DNA of 64,000 bases, taken from contig NZ_SRJC01000003.1 in the NCBI RefSeq assembly GCF_004684905.1, positions 299,415 to 363,414 on the forward strand, in the 5' to 3' direction. The position numbers were made by a program, and so were the translations under genes. Source of the DNA: Halobacillus salinus. Its GTDB lineage: Bacteria; Bacillota; Bacilli; Bacillales; Halobacillaceae. The notes below the pieces were generated by a model. The model was not told the DNA's origin. It worked only from the letters and a program-made list of their open reading frames with translations, and ran no database searches. Position 1 is the stretch's first letter. The number at the start of each line of letters is the position of its first letter. Shown here piece by piece: positions 51,953 through 60,081 of the stretch.

Positions 51953-52402
51953 ATGGAAATAGATTATCAACTTCTACTAGGAACAGACAAACAAACCCAT
52001 TTACTAAGCTACGGCATGCTTTCCTTCACTTTAGGCATCATGGTCCTCCTTTTGTCTGACCGACAACTTGTGAAAACTAGATTACGATATACCTGGATGA
52101 CGATCGTCACGCTAGGAATTCTAGAAGAATATCGGCAGTACTTCGTTCCTGATCGGAGCGCAGAGTTTCTCGACGCCATGGCGAATATCATCGGCGTTAC
52201 TCTCGGGATTTTAGTTTCCTTATTCATTTTTCATATCGTGTATAACACGAATAGATTCCTTTCTAAAAGTATTGCCATCTACTTGTTGGTGCTGACCCCT
52301 ATGTTAATCGGGTTGCTGGTCATCAACGAACGACCTTTTATCGCATTCGACCAACCCATTCAAGACCAGTTCCATAACTTGTTCGCTTCCATCGGTTTGT
52401 GA
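51953..52402 (+). CDS. VanZ-like membrane protein
   Basis: A 149-aa protein with about four hydrophobic segments, with the VanZ-type pattern DKQTHLLSYGMLSFTLG near the N-terminus and RSAEFLDAMANIIGVTLGI near the middle. VanZ-family proteins alter teicoplanin sensitivity in enterococci; the general role is unknown. The ATG is preceded by GAGGTG seven bases upstream; upstream in-frame GTG/ATG codons overlap that site. It stands alone between a terminator and a lipoprotein gene. Confidence 0.82.
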   Translation: MEIDYQLLLGTDKQTHLLSYGMLSFTLGIMVLLLSDRQLVKTRLRYTWMTIVTLGILEEYRQYFVPDRSAEFLDAMANIIGVTLGILVSLFIFHIVYNTNRFLSKSIAIYLLVLTPMLIGLLVINERPFIAFDQPIQDQFHNLFASIGL

Positions 52403-52480
52403 CTGTCCATCACTTAACATGAAACTTTTTCCATTACTGTGTCGTATATTCAGTGAATACATAGAAAAGGGGAAAGTATC

Positions 52481-52945
52481 ATGAAGAAACTAGCAATCAC
52501 TCTATTCGCACTCTTGGCCTTTATGACAGCTTGTAGTCAAAGCGAGACGAACGAAACATCAGCAAAACAAACACCTACAACCGAAGAGACAGATATGGAA
52601 AAAGAGGATACTGCCGATGAGCCGACACAAAGCTCTGTAGATGAAGCAGAGGAAGAATTAGACACAGCAACTACTCCTGAACCAGTTGAAGACACACCCC
52701 AAGCGGAAGAAGAGTCGAAAACTATTGCAAACGGCCAAGAAGCCATCGACTACTTAGCAAAAGAACTAGACAAATCCGACAACGAAGACATCGTATTCGA
52801 TGACCTCGGAGGTACAACCGAAACCGACCGGCAAGGAACCTACTACACTATCCAACTATCCTCTAAATCCCTTCAGGAAGACGGAGGATCAGGTACAGTC
52901 GGCGTGTACAAAGTCTATGAAAATGGCGACTATGTGATGAAATAA
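52481..52945 (+). CDS. Small acidic lipoprotein of unknown function
   Basis: A 154-aa protein with signal peptide and lipobox MTAC near residue 18, an acidic Glu/Thr-rich linker to about 80 and a compact C-terminal domain (NGQEAIDYLAKELD, VGVYKVYENGDYVMK). The domain resembles small extracytoplasmic domains of Bacillus lipoproteins but I cannot name a family. AAGGGGAAAG precedes the start. The acidic linker is typical of salt-adapted surface proteins. Confidence 0.85.
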   Translation: MKKLAITLFALLAFMTACSQSETNETSAKQTPTTEETDMEKEDTADEPTQSSVDEAEEELDTATTPEPVEDTPQAEEESKTIANGQEAIDYLAKELDKSDNEDIVFDDLGGTTETDRQGTYYTIQLSSKSLQEDGGSGTVGVYKVYENGDYVMK

Positions 52946-52947
52946 AA

Positions 52948-52975
52948 AAAGCTCTGAGCTATTGCTCAGAGCTTT
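52948..52975. terminator. Bidirectional terminator
   Basis: GCTCTGAGC, loop TATT, GCTCAGAGC, flanked by A-run and T-run between the converging lipoprotein and acyltransferase genes. Confidence 0.93.
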
Positions 52976-52981
52976 TCCTAG

Positions 52982-54049
52982 TTATACCGGCTTCTTCGGT
53001 TTCGGAATCGGTACAATGAACGTCGACATCGGCATTAATGAGATCAACTTCATCACACCCGTACAGATAGCGACAGCTAATACATACGCTGCAACCAACC
53101 CACCAGCGTTCGTGAACCACCCCGGAACGACTTCTAGTATCAAGTCAAGAATCAGAGGGTGCAATAGGTAAATACCCATCGAATAGTCCCCGATGACCCG
53201 AAACGGCTTGTACACCGCATCACTCTTCAGAACATACTTTGACACAAGAATAAGAAACAGCACCCATAGAGGAATGTAGAGTAGGTTTTGCACACGGGCT
53301 GACCCGAGCACTACGTCAGGGCTGATTTCGTAATAAATAGCTGCCCACACAGCAATGGTAACCCCGACGACCAGCCACTGATACTTTTTCACGAACTGGA
53401 CAACCTCCTCCCAGTAGTATGCAAGCACAGACCCGAATAAGAAATACGATATCCAATTCAAGAAGAAGGTCAGATCGGTGATGATATACGTGAACTTGCC
53501 GAACACCGGTGTAAGATCCGGATACATATCACCAAGCCAATAATAATTGATCGGCAGACTTACAATAAACAGAGCCAGCACCAACTCCCGCTTCCGGATC
53601 AGCTGCAACAGCGGAAAGACGATATAAAACTGAATGATAGCGGCTATGAACCACAGGTGCGTTTTTGCATCACCGAGCACGATATAATCAAATGTCTGTT
53701 TTGCATTTCGGAAGATCAATCCTTCGTGGAAATACTTGATGAACAACAGGTAAACGAGCGACCAGATGATATAGGGAGAAACGATTTTCACAGCCCTAGA
53801 TGTCACGAACCGCTTCAAAGAAAAACCCCGCTTGATGACCGAACTCGTCAGCAGAAAAGCACTCACGACCGCAAACACCGGTGTCCCGAGTCGCGAGAAC
53901 TGGTTCATGAGCATCGCCGTGTCACCTGTGAATCCTTCTCCTGTATAGTTCCTGGCTGTCGTATGTACCATCACGACCATCAGGCAGGCGATTGCCCGGA
54001 CAAAAGGTATTTCATCATAGAACATCTTCCGGTTAATATGTGAATCCAT
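52982..54049 (-). CDS. Acyltransferase 3 family membrane protein (OafA/WecH/IcaC-like)
   Basis: A 355-aa protein with about 10 hydrophobic segments. It begins with the family pattern FVRAIACLMVVMVHTTARN (the conserved His in helix 1) and has NQFSRLGTPVFAVVSAFLL and HLWFIAAIIQFYIVFPL. Members O-acylate cell-surface polysaccharides or exopolysaccharides at the membrane. AAGGAG precedes the start. Monocistronic. The acceptor is unknown; the exopolysaccharide cluster at 41-45 kb is a possibility only. Confidence 0.9.
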   Translation of the reverse strand: MDSHINRKMFYDEIPFVRAIACLMVVMVHTTARNYTGEGFTGDTAMLMNQFSRLGTPVFAVVSAFLLTSSVIKRGFSLKRFVTSRAVKIVSPYIIWSLVYLLFIKYFHEGLIFRNAKQTFDYIVLGDAKTHLWFIAAIIQFYIVFPLLQLIRKRELVLALFIVSLPINYYWLGDMYPDLTPVFGKFTYIITDLTFFLNWISYFLFGSVLAYYWEEVVQFVKKYQWLVVGVTIAVWAAIYYEISPDVVLGSARVQNLLYIPLWVLFLILVSKYVLKSDAVYKPFRVIGDYSMGIYLLHPLILDLILEVVPGWFTNAGGLVAAYVLAVAICTGVMKLISLMPMSTFIVPIPKPKKPV

Positions 54050-54122
54050 TCAACAAACTCCTTAAGCAGTAGTACTAGGTAGTCAACCTACCAACACGGT
54101 TTTGTTGATAAGCATAGAGACA

Positions 54123-55103
54123 TCAATCAAACGAAAACATGTACCCTTCCCCACGGACCGTCTGAATCAATTTAGGGTGAGAAGGGTCGTCTTCGATTTT
54201 TTTACGTAGATTGCTGAGGTGCACCATCACAGTCCTTGTGTCACCGAAACTGTCCGTACCCCAAATCGATTCGAACAACGTCTGTACCGTGACAGGCTCC
54301 CCTGGTGAACGTACGAGTTTCAACAAGATCAAGAACTCTTTCGACGACAGATGGATTTGCTGCTCACCTTTGTACACCGTCTGATGCTCCATATCCACCC
54401 GCATATCACCGAAGATAAGGTCGTTTTGCATGCCGTTCTCACTCAAGTTCCGCATATACACCTGCGTGCACGACTTACCATGGAAAAAGACAGGACTCGG
54501 CGCGACGAATACGTGAATGTCCTTCGTCGGTAGCTTCAACTTAATCGTCGTAGGTTCCATGCCGCGATATTGATTGCTGACGCGGACCCGCTCTTCCATT
54601 TCTGTATGGTGGTCCTTATGTATGTATTCAAAAACGTTCCGGTGGAGAATTTCTTCTGCACCCATTTCCAATAAATCGAGACAAGCCGTATTAGCAAATA
54701 AAATGGTTCCTTGGTGGTGGATGATGACCGGATCAGCCGTTTCCTCAAGCCCTTGCTGCACTAGTTGGTCCTTTTCCCCTTCTACATACAGCATCCAACC
54801 CAAGCGATCGCCTAGTTCTACACTTTCACAAGATAGTACAGCAAGCGATTCTACTCCCTCGCTCGTTACGTATTTCACTTTCTTTCTCAAACATTTCTCT
54901 GCAGAATCAAAAAGCTCCTCAGACTTAACTAAGAACAGCTTAGTCAAACTCTGTCCGGCAAGCTCTTTGCTCGTATAGCCAAATACCATTTCGGAGGCTA
55001 GATTGATCTTGATGATTGTTCCGTCCTCTTCTAAGAGAAGCACCGGATCCTTGCTCCACTCCCATAGTTTCTGAAATAAATGCTTGTATGAAGTCAGCGT
55101 CAT
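54123..55103 (-). CDS. PAS-PAS-OmpR-type winged-helix regulator
   Basis: A 326-aa one-component regulator. There are two PAS-like domains (about 10-100, LLLEEDGTIIKINLASEMVF; about 115-215, QGTILFANTACLDLLEMGA) and a C-terminal OmpR/PhoB winged helix (LSSKEFLILLKLVRSPGEPV, TVMVHLSNLRKKIEDDP, VRGEGYMF). There is no receiver domain with a phosphorylatable Asp, so the PAS domains probably sense the signal directly. No partner kinase is adjacent. The target could be the acyltransferase gene downstream or a distant gene. Confidence 0.88.
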   Translation of the reverse strand: MTLTSYKHLFQKLWEWSKDPVLLLEEDGTIIKINLASEMVFGYTSKELAGQSLTKLFLVKSEELFDSAEKCLRKKVKYVTSEGVESLAVLSCESVELGDRLGWMLYVEGEKDQLVQQGLEETADPVIIHHQGTILFANTACLDLLEMGAEEILHRNVFEYIHKDHHTEMEERVRVSNQYRGMEPTTIKLKLPTKDIHVFVAPSPVFFHGKSCTQVYMRNLSENGMQNDLIFGDMRVDMEHQTVYKGEQQIHLSSKEFLILLKLVRSPGEPVTVQTLFESIWGTDSFGDTRTVMVHLSNLRKKIEDDPSHPKLIQTVRGEGYMFSFD

Positions 55104-55429
55104 TGCTTCTCCTCCTCTTCTTCCCGAGCTTACTTGTAAACGATTAATGAAGATTTACTCTTCCGTTCCTTTCATATTATCAAACATTTCCTATTTAAAG
55201 TGTATTTTTCATAAGTTTCTCGAATTGGAAGCGTTTTGATATAACAACAGAAAATAATTTGGAGAGATTTATTATGAACTATTTATTTAGTGATACGAAA
55301 TGATACAAAAATAGAACCCCAAGCATTTTTTTCTTTTTTTTACTGTAAATTTGTACACTTAACTATTGTAATTGTTCAGAATATTTCATAAAATCATTCG
55401 TAATACAATTTATAAGGGAGAGAGATGAC
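55104..55429. other. AT-rich intergenic region without a gene
   Basis: About 325 nt of low-GC sequence between the divergent regulator and zinc-finger genes. I see AT-rich promoter-like stretches but no supported structure. Confidence 0.5.
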
Positions 55430-55687
55430 ATGTCTAACATGAGTACATTATATAACGTCTGCCCTGTATGTCACGGTTCTGGAAAATATGAAGAGTATGA
55501 TGATAGCAAAGCAAATATGATTGTCGATCACTACGAGCGTCTGAACTACGCTCAAGGAAACACAGCTTGGGAAATGGCAGTCGAAGAAACAAAGTTTGAA
55601 AAAGAGTGTGGCAAATGCCATGGAAATGGTAGTGTGTTGAATGCGGAAGGTCAGAAGATGTACCAGGAGTTGAAGAAACACGCGTAA
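55430..55687 (+). CDS. Mini protein with two DnaJ-type CxxCxGxG zinc motifs
   Basis: An 85-aa protein with CPVCHGSG near residue 11 and CGKCHGNG near residue 60, the zinc-binding repeats of the DnaJ cysteine-rich domain, about 40 residues apart and separated by a helical segment. There is no J domain. AAGGGAGAGAG precedes the ATG. Such short proteins may bind zinc or act as redox or chaperone partners; the function is unknown. It is followed by a clear terminator, so it is expressed alone. Confidence 0.82.
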   Translation: MSNMSTLYNVCPVCHGSGKYEEYDDSKANMIVDHYERLNYAQGNTAWEMAVEETKFEKECGKCHGNGSVLNAEGQKMYQELKKHA

Positions 55688-55733
55688 AGCAGCCACGGCA
55701 TCGTGACTCTGTCTTTATCTATCAATCATTAAC

Positions 55734-55763
55734 AAAAGGTGACTCACTGATGAGTCACCTTTT
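55734..55763 (+). terminator. Terminator of the zinc-motif mini gene
   Basis: AAAAGGTGACTCA / TGAGTCACCTTTT with a four-base loop. Confidence 0.9.
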
Positions 55764-55853
55764 GTCATTAGAAGAGACGATCGGGTAAGAATGGAGGATA
55801 GGTATTGAAGTCAGATTACTAGCACAGTTTGACTTGAGTGTTCTAAGAAAGGA

Positions 55854-56018
55854 TTAATTTTGTTCATTTCGAGAATATAAGCCTCTATTTCGTAATTCCC
55901 TCTTAATGATTTCGATAAAGTTCATATCTAACCCTAATTTCATAGCCTGACTGTAGGTATCTAACAGCGTTTGATCAGAAAGGTTCTCAAGACTGACACT
56001 TTCCTGCTCTCTAATCAT
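55854..56018 (-). CDS. sda: Sda-like sporulation checkpoint protein (54 aa)
   Basis: A 54-codon frame, MIREQESVS followed by LSDQTLLDTYSQAMKLGLD and FIEIIKRELRNRGL. This matches the helical hairpin of B. subtilis Sda (LSDELLIESYFKATEMNLN, FIELIENEIKRRSL), which inhibits the sporulation kinases KinA and KinB when DNA replication is disturbed. GGGAGG lies 8 nt upstream of the ATG. About 110 nt upstream the minus strand has TGTGGATTG, two mismatches from a DnaA box, of interest because B. subtilis sda is DnaA-controlled. The N-terminus is longer by about nine residues. Confidence 0.85.
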   Translation of the reverse strand: MIREQESVSLENLSDQTLLDTYSQAMKLGLDMNFIEIIKRELRNRGLYSRNEQN

Positions 56019-56236
56019 TACGGCCGCCTCCCAAAGCTTTTGGACAGAATTCGCGAACCAACTTCGCTCATCGAAATCCCTTCTTTCTCGAATTTGGTAT
56101 ATATCTAATTATAATCCAATCAATTCAATCCACAACTCTCCTATTCTAAAAATAAATTTAATATAAAGAATCATTAAATTAGAAGGATAAAGCTGCAATT
56201 CTTCCTCTAGTAAACCGTGTTTATCGATTATAAAAA
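56019..56236. other. sda upstream region, no gene
   Basis: AT-rich. On the minus strand TTGAAT and GATATA, 17 nt apart, are a plausible promoter for sda, with the DnaA-box-like TGTGGATTG (56126-56134) next to it. Confidence 0.4.
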
Positions 56237-56282
56237 AGGGACGGTTCCGCTGCTTAACCAAACAGCAGAACCGTCCCCAACA
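56237..56282 (-). repeat. REP-like palindrome, full copy, also a terminator
   Basis: GGGACGGTTCCGCTG and CAGCAGAACCGTCCC (one mismatch) around a 10-nt loop, beginning 6 nt after the stop of the lipoprotein gene. On the minus strand it runs into six T. Confidence 0.93.
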
Positions 56283-56288
56283 TAAAAA

Positions 56289-57434
56289 TCACTGATAATT
56301 AATAATCGCCGGATTCGGATCCAACTTCAACACATCCGCCGGACTCATTACAGGCTGATCCTTATCATAGAAAATCTTGAACCCGCCATACTGAACAGCG
56401 TCATTTCGTACAAACTTACGGTACAACGACATCTTCGTCGCAGCATCACCGTAGCCATCGAAGTTCAAGGCAACCTCGACATTTTCCGTAGGCTTGATCG
56501 CTTGCTTGTTCGTTACCGCCTTATCAGTAAACTGGTGGACAAGAACAATCTTATCCGGAAGGTTCTCTTCCTCTACTAGATTGTCTACATACTCCACCGC
56601 TTCCTGAATATCCGCTCCGTTGACGCTTCCAAGATTGATTCCTGGAGTCTCTCCTTCTGAAACGTGGAATTCCGTATCAATCGCCACGTGAACGTACGGA
56701 AGCTTCAACCATTTCTCAAGCGACTTCACCTGGTTTAGCGGCGTATCGCGGCCAAGCTGCACGTCTAGCATAATGAGCGCGTCATGCTTCTTCGCAAGCT
56801 CCACGTATTTATCGATGTCTTCTTCTGACGTTCTATGAAAATAGAGCCCCTCCGGTCCCGGGTCACGCTGAGCAACGGTCGAGATCAATTCGATCATCGG
56901 TACCGCTGGATGGGACGGATCAGCATCGGAATAAGCTTGCGTCTGTTCTTTCAGCTTAGCCATCAGCGCTTCTGGCTCCATCTCACCGAGAATTCCCATC
57001 TGTGTCGACTGAGGGTGGCCATAGTAAGCGACTAGACGATAGTTCTTCAAAAGACCATCTGACTTGTCCTCATTCCCTTCAATCAACGTCTCGCCAACGG
57101 GAGTATTTCGCGTCCGATTTTCGCCGTGAGCCTCCACGACAGGCATCTTCTCAAGCTCTTCTTTCGTCATCGTTTCCTCTAACGGCTTCGCATCTTCAGA
57201 AGGCATCAGCGGTTCGAAAGGCTGTTCCGGCTCTTCCTCTTCTTCCTTTTCTTTGTCCGCTTCCTTCTCTTCAGTAGATTCGCCGTCTTCACTCTCCGCT
57301 TTCTCATTCTTACCTTCATCCTGCTGCTCGGATTTCTCCTCATCCGCCTGGTCCGTTGACGCGGCAGTATCAGAGCATGCAGCCAAGGTAAACAACACTA
57401 CACTGGTCAATACCAATAACCAAAGTTTCTTCAT
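56289..57434 (-). CDS. Lipoprotein of unknown function with charged linker and TIM-barrel-like domain
   Basis: A 381-aa protein: signal peptide with lipobox LAAC near residue 19, about 60 residues rich in Glu, Lys and Asp, then a globular domain with RLVAYYGHPQSTQMGILGEM, DALIMLDVQLGR and VHVAIDTEFHVSEG and alternating strand/helix segments resembling a barrel. I do not recognise a named family. The start is the ATG after AAGGAAG, three codons after an in-frame GTG. The gene stands alone with a REP-type terminator. A carbohydrate-active or cell-wall role is possible but unsupported. Confidence 0.85.
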   Translation of the reverse strand: MKKLWLLVLTSVVLFTLAACSDTAASTDQADEEKSEQQDEGKNEKAESEDGESTEEKEADKEKEEEEEPEQPFEPLMPSEDAKPLEETMTKEELEKMPVVEAHGENRTRNTPVGETLIEGNEDKSDGLLKNYRLVAYYGHPQSTQMGILGEMEPEALMAKLKEQTQAYSDADPSHPAVPMIELISTVAQRDPGPEGLYFHRTSEEDIDKYVELAKKHDALIMLDVQLGRDTPLNQVKSLEKWLKLPYVHVAIDTEFHVSEGETPGINLGSVNGADIQEAVEYVDNLVEEENLPDKIVLVHQFTDKAVTNKQAIKPTENVEVALNFDGYGDAATKMSLYRKFVRNDAVQYGGFKIFYDKDQPVMSPADVLKLDPNPAIINYQ

Positions 57435-57589
57435 GATGTACACACTTCCTTATGTAAATTTAATGATCCATAGATTAAGAGACGTCTATGATTTTAACAT
57501 ATTGTGGTAGTTTGCGAGAGTAATTCCTGCAAAATGAGTCGTATTAGGTAGATACCCAAGAGCGCCACGTACTTTATTCCTCTCCCCGC

Positions 57590-57710
57590 ACACACCAGAA
57601 CCGCCTCTTATGTAAACCCCCGATCAAATCTAGCTTATTGACCTAACGTGAGAACCGTCCCTGAATTAAATGCCCAATCTAGACGGCCAAACACCAGAAC
57701 CGTCCCCAAC
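57590..57710. repeat. Three REP-like half elements, one decayed
   Basis: ACACCAGAACCGCCTC (57590-57607, decayed), AACGTGAGAACCGTCCCTGA (57644 on) and AAACACCAGAACCGTCCCCA (57689 on), all in one orientation, in the 376-nt gap between the lipoprotein and the next small gene. No gene is seen in this gap. Confidence 0.85.
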
Positions 57711-57810
57711 AAAAATTCAGTACAAACATTCTACAGATTATTGTTATAATATTCTGACTATATGGATAGACTAAGAGTAAAGAATCCTACAGAAGAAAGC
57801 GGTGGTATCG

Positions 57811-58080
57811 ATGCAAATCAAAGCGAAATGTAAAAAGAGCATCCTTAGCCAAAAGCCCTTGAGATTGAACGACGCCAAAGACGAAGAATCCATGAAGAAG
57901 CTTCTGGACGAGCCCCATCACTGTTATTTTACAAAAGGCGAATACTACACGTTCACGATTGGTCCTCATGTTTGGGAAAGCGTCAATAACTTCGAGGATT
58001 GGCACTTGTTCAATGTCGTCACGAATTTCGATTTGGTAGCCGATCATTTTGAATTGAAGACCCTTTCCAAAATGTCTTAA
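57811..58080 (+). CDS. Conserved-looking hypothetical protein (89 aa)
   Basis: Starts MQIKAKCKKSILSQKPLRL and contains HCYFTKGEYYTFTIGPHVW and FNVVTNFDLVADHFE. It has no signal peptide or membrane segment and I do not recognise the family. The ATG is five bases after GGTGG; a GTG three codons upstream is less likely. A TTGTTATAATATTC promoter-like stretch lies about 70 nt upstream, and a strong terminator follows, which supports a real gene. Confidence 0.7.
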   Translation: MQIKAKCKKSILSQKPLRLNDAKDEESMKKLLDEPHHCYFTKGEYYTFTIGPHVWESVNNFEDWHLFNVVTNFDLVADHFELKTLSKMS

Positions 58081-58148
58081 TTATACTTAGCAAAAGTACA
58101 CCGACTCTATGACTAAACACTTGGTTCGTCAATTAAAATCACAATATC

Positions 58149-58193
58149 ACTAAAAAACGCTCAGAACTGTTCAGCTCTGAGCGTTTTTTAGTG
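58149..58193. terminator. Bidirectional terminator
   Basis: An 18-bp stem with AAAAAACGCTCAGA and TCTGAGCGTTTTTT on its arms. It terminates the 89-aa gene and, on the other strand, the 36-aa gene. Confidence 0.93.
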
Positions 58194-58215
58194 ATAATTA
58201 TGTTTCAACATGTCT

Positions 58216-58326
58216 TTATAAAAGCAAAAGGAATGCTATCAATATCCAAAAAGGTAAACACATTAACAAACCATTTATTATACCAATTGCTGCAAAATCC
58301 TCAGAGAGTTCATTTGATTCATACAT
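58216..58326 (-). CDS. Small membrane protein (36 aa)
   Basis: A short frame beginning MYESNELSEDFAAIGIINGL, then one hydrophobic helix ending in FLLLL. GGGAGG lies 7 nt upstream of the ATG and a strong terminator follows 23 nt after the stop. The ribosome binding site, start, helix and terminator together make it credible. The function is unknown; a small regulatory or toxic membrane peptide are both possible. Confidence 0.6.
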   Translation of the reverse strand: MYESNELSEDFAAIGIINGLLMCLPFWILIAFLLLL

Positions 58327-58464
58327 GAGTAAACCTCCCATAGTTTATTTTGTCTCTGTATTCCCTTTTCTGATGTAATTATTCAGAACGTTACCATTCA
58401 ATGTCCTACAAAACGTTCCCACACTCCATTCACACTGCCCTAGCTCCAACGGAAAATAGGCGAG

Positions 58465-58689
58465 TTGCTAGTGACAACCACTTATACCACGGATCATCTC
58501 ACCCCTCGTGTAAGAGTCATCGAATGGTACAAACTGATTTGGATAACTTACCACAAAATCATAAAATTCAGCCAACACTGTGTCACTTATGGAGTTATCG
58601 CAGCTTCTAATTCGATGAAAGCCAAATTGTTGAGCAACGAACTACTAAGTGTCGTATTGGTAGATGAAGTATATGCTTCTTTCAAATAA
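58465..58689 (+). CDS. Doubtful hypothetical protein (74 aa)
   Basis: An open frame from a TTG (or the GTG at 58471) with YTTDHLTPRVRVIEWYKLIW and ASNSMKAKLLSNELL. The sequence looks protein-like and a hairpin follows the stop within 12 nt, but the ribosome binding site is weak and I do not know the family. Confidence 0.35.
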   Translation: MLVTTTYTTDHLTPRVRVIEWYKLIWITYHKIIKFSQHCVTYGVIAASNSMKAKLLSNELLSVVLVDEVYASFK

Positions 58690-58700
58690 TGAAAAAAGTA

Positions 58701-58730
58701 GAGGGTGCAACCAATTCCGGTTGCACCCTC
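58701..58730 (-). terminator. Hairpin terminator downstream of the lactonase gene
   Basis: GAGGGTGCAACC / GGTTGCACCCTC with a six-base loop, followed by CTACTTTTTTC on the minus strand. It backs up the REP-type terminator 20 nt before it. Confidence 0.85.
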
Positions 58731-58746
58731 TATCACATATAACAAA

Positions 58747-58789
58747 AAGGAACGGTTCTGCCTGACCAAACAGGAGAACCGTCCCCACC
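58747..58789 (-). repeat. REP-like palindrome, full copy, also a terminator
   Basis: GGAACGGTTCTGCCTG and CAGGAGAACCGTCCCC pair with one bulge. It starts 5 nt after the lactonase stop and on the minus strand ends in CCTTTTTGTT. Confidence 0.92.
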
Positions 58790-58794
58790 ATAAA

Positions 58795-59835
58795 TCAAAG
58801 GAATTTCACACAAACAGGCTCTGGAACATGGACATCCGACTGAACAAGAGACAGCTTCCCTGTCGCTTTATCCCGTTCAAATAACGTCATCGTGTTCGAC
58901 TTCTGGTTCGTCGCAATCAGGAAGTCCTCCGATGGATCCATAACAAAGTCACGTGGCCAGTTTCCTTCTGTAGACGTCCACTCTACAAACGTCAATTGTC
59001 CTGAAGCCTGATCCACTTGATAGATAGCAATCGAATTGTGCCCACGGTTACCCGCATACACAAATTGACCATCCGAAGAAATATGGATAGCACTTCCATC
59101 GTTCGTTTCTGTGAAGGTCTCTGGAATAGTTTTGATCGCTTGCTGTTGTATAAAGCTTCCGTCCTTCTCATCGTAATGAAGGACAAGAACTTCTGAGCTC
59201 AATTCTGTCATCACATACGCATACTTCTCGTTTGGATGGAACGTAATATGACGCGGCCCGCTACCAGGAGCTGTCTTGAGCACTTGTACTTCCGTCAGCT
59301 CACCCTCTTCCGCGGCGTAAGTAATTACACGGTCACTGCCAAGGTCGATGGCGATAACGTACTTCTCATCCGGCGTGAACCCTGCATAGTGCATATGTGG
59401 CTTCTCTTGTCGCTCATGAGGGCCAGTCCCTTCGTGTTCGATGACAGAGGTAGGTGAATTCAACGATCCATCTTCGTTCGTACGGTAAGAAACGATGTTC
59501 TTCGTATGGTAATTCGCCGTTACCACCGTATTCTTGTCCTTATCAACACTGACATGACACGGAGGCGAACCTGCAGCAGTCTCTACATTCAATTTCGTTA
59601 AAGATCCTGTTCCCTCTTCAATAGAAAAAGAAGTAACGCCACCGTTCTCTCCTTCTTTCGATACTGCATATAAGTTATAGCTATCCTCACTCACCGTTAC
59701 ATACGTCGGGTTGCCTAATTCCGCAGCCAGTTTCACATCGCTTAGCGTTTTCTGGTCTGTATCGAGCGTGAACTGGTAAACGCCTTTACTGTCTTGTTTC
59801 GTATAGGTTCCAACATATCCAATATACTTCGTCAT
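58795..59835 (-). CDS. Lactonase-family beta-propeller protein (YkgB/Pgl-like)
   Basis: A 346-aa cytoplasmic protein with the seven-bladed lactonase fold: MTKYIGYVGTYTKQDSKGVY at the start, then repeated blade motifs such as NPTYVTVSEDSYNLYAVS, GPRHITFHPNEKYAYVMTEL and WPRDFVMDPSEDFLIATNQ. Some members are 6-phosphogluconolactonases (E. coli Pgl, B. subtilis YkgB). Catalytic residues cannot be confirmed by eye. Monocistronic, with tandem terminators. Confidence 0.9.
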   Translation of the reverse strand: MTKYIGYVGTYTKQDSKGVYQFTLDTDQKTLSDVKLAAELGNPTYVTVSEDSYNLYAVSKEGENGGVTSFSIEEGTGSLTKLNVETAAGSPPCHVSVDKDKNTVVTANYHTKNIVSYRTNEDGSLNSPTSVIEHEGTGPHERQEKPHMHYAGFTPDEKYVIAIDLGSDRVITYAAEEGELTEVQVLKTAPGSGPRHITFHPNEKYAYVMTELSSEVLVLHYDEKDGSFIQQQAIKTIPETFTETNDGSAIHISSDGQFVYAGNRGHNSIAIYQVDQASGQLTFVEWTSTEGNWPRDFVMDPSEDFLIATNQKSNTMTLFERDKATGKLSLVQSDVHVPEPVCVKFL

Positions 59836-59946
59836 TTGAATGCTCCTTTAATCGATCAGATTGTTGTTGCTGCAAAACATGCTTGGTCCATTATCTCATA
59901 ATCTACTGCGCTCTTCACCTGAGAAGAAAAAGCTTCCAATACATTC

Positions 59947-59968
59947 AAACGGGAGAACCGTCCACAAC
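59947..59968. repeat. REP-like half element
   Basis: AAACGGGAGAACCGTCCACA, a slightly decayed copy between the lactonase start and the riboswitch. Confidence 0.82.
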
Positions 59969-60081
59969 ACAAATCCAAAAAACGAACAATAAAACAACAG
60001 TAAACAAAAAACATTCGCTTTTACCCTTGCCCACTTCAATACCGTGTGCTATAGTAATCCCCGTACCCAATTACATATCGT

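Noticed and set aside
57998..58014. TTGGCAC as a possible -24 box
   Set aside because: It is inside the 89-aa coding gene and no TTGC follows at the right distance.
58401..58610. 69-codon frame upstream of the doubtful 74-aa frame
   Set aside because: No ribosome binding site, composition rich in His/Ser/Pro, and it overlaps the more protein-like frame.
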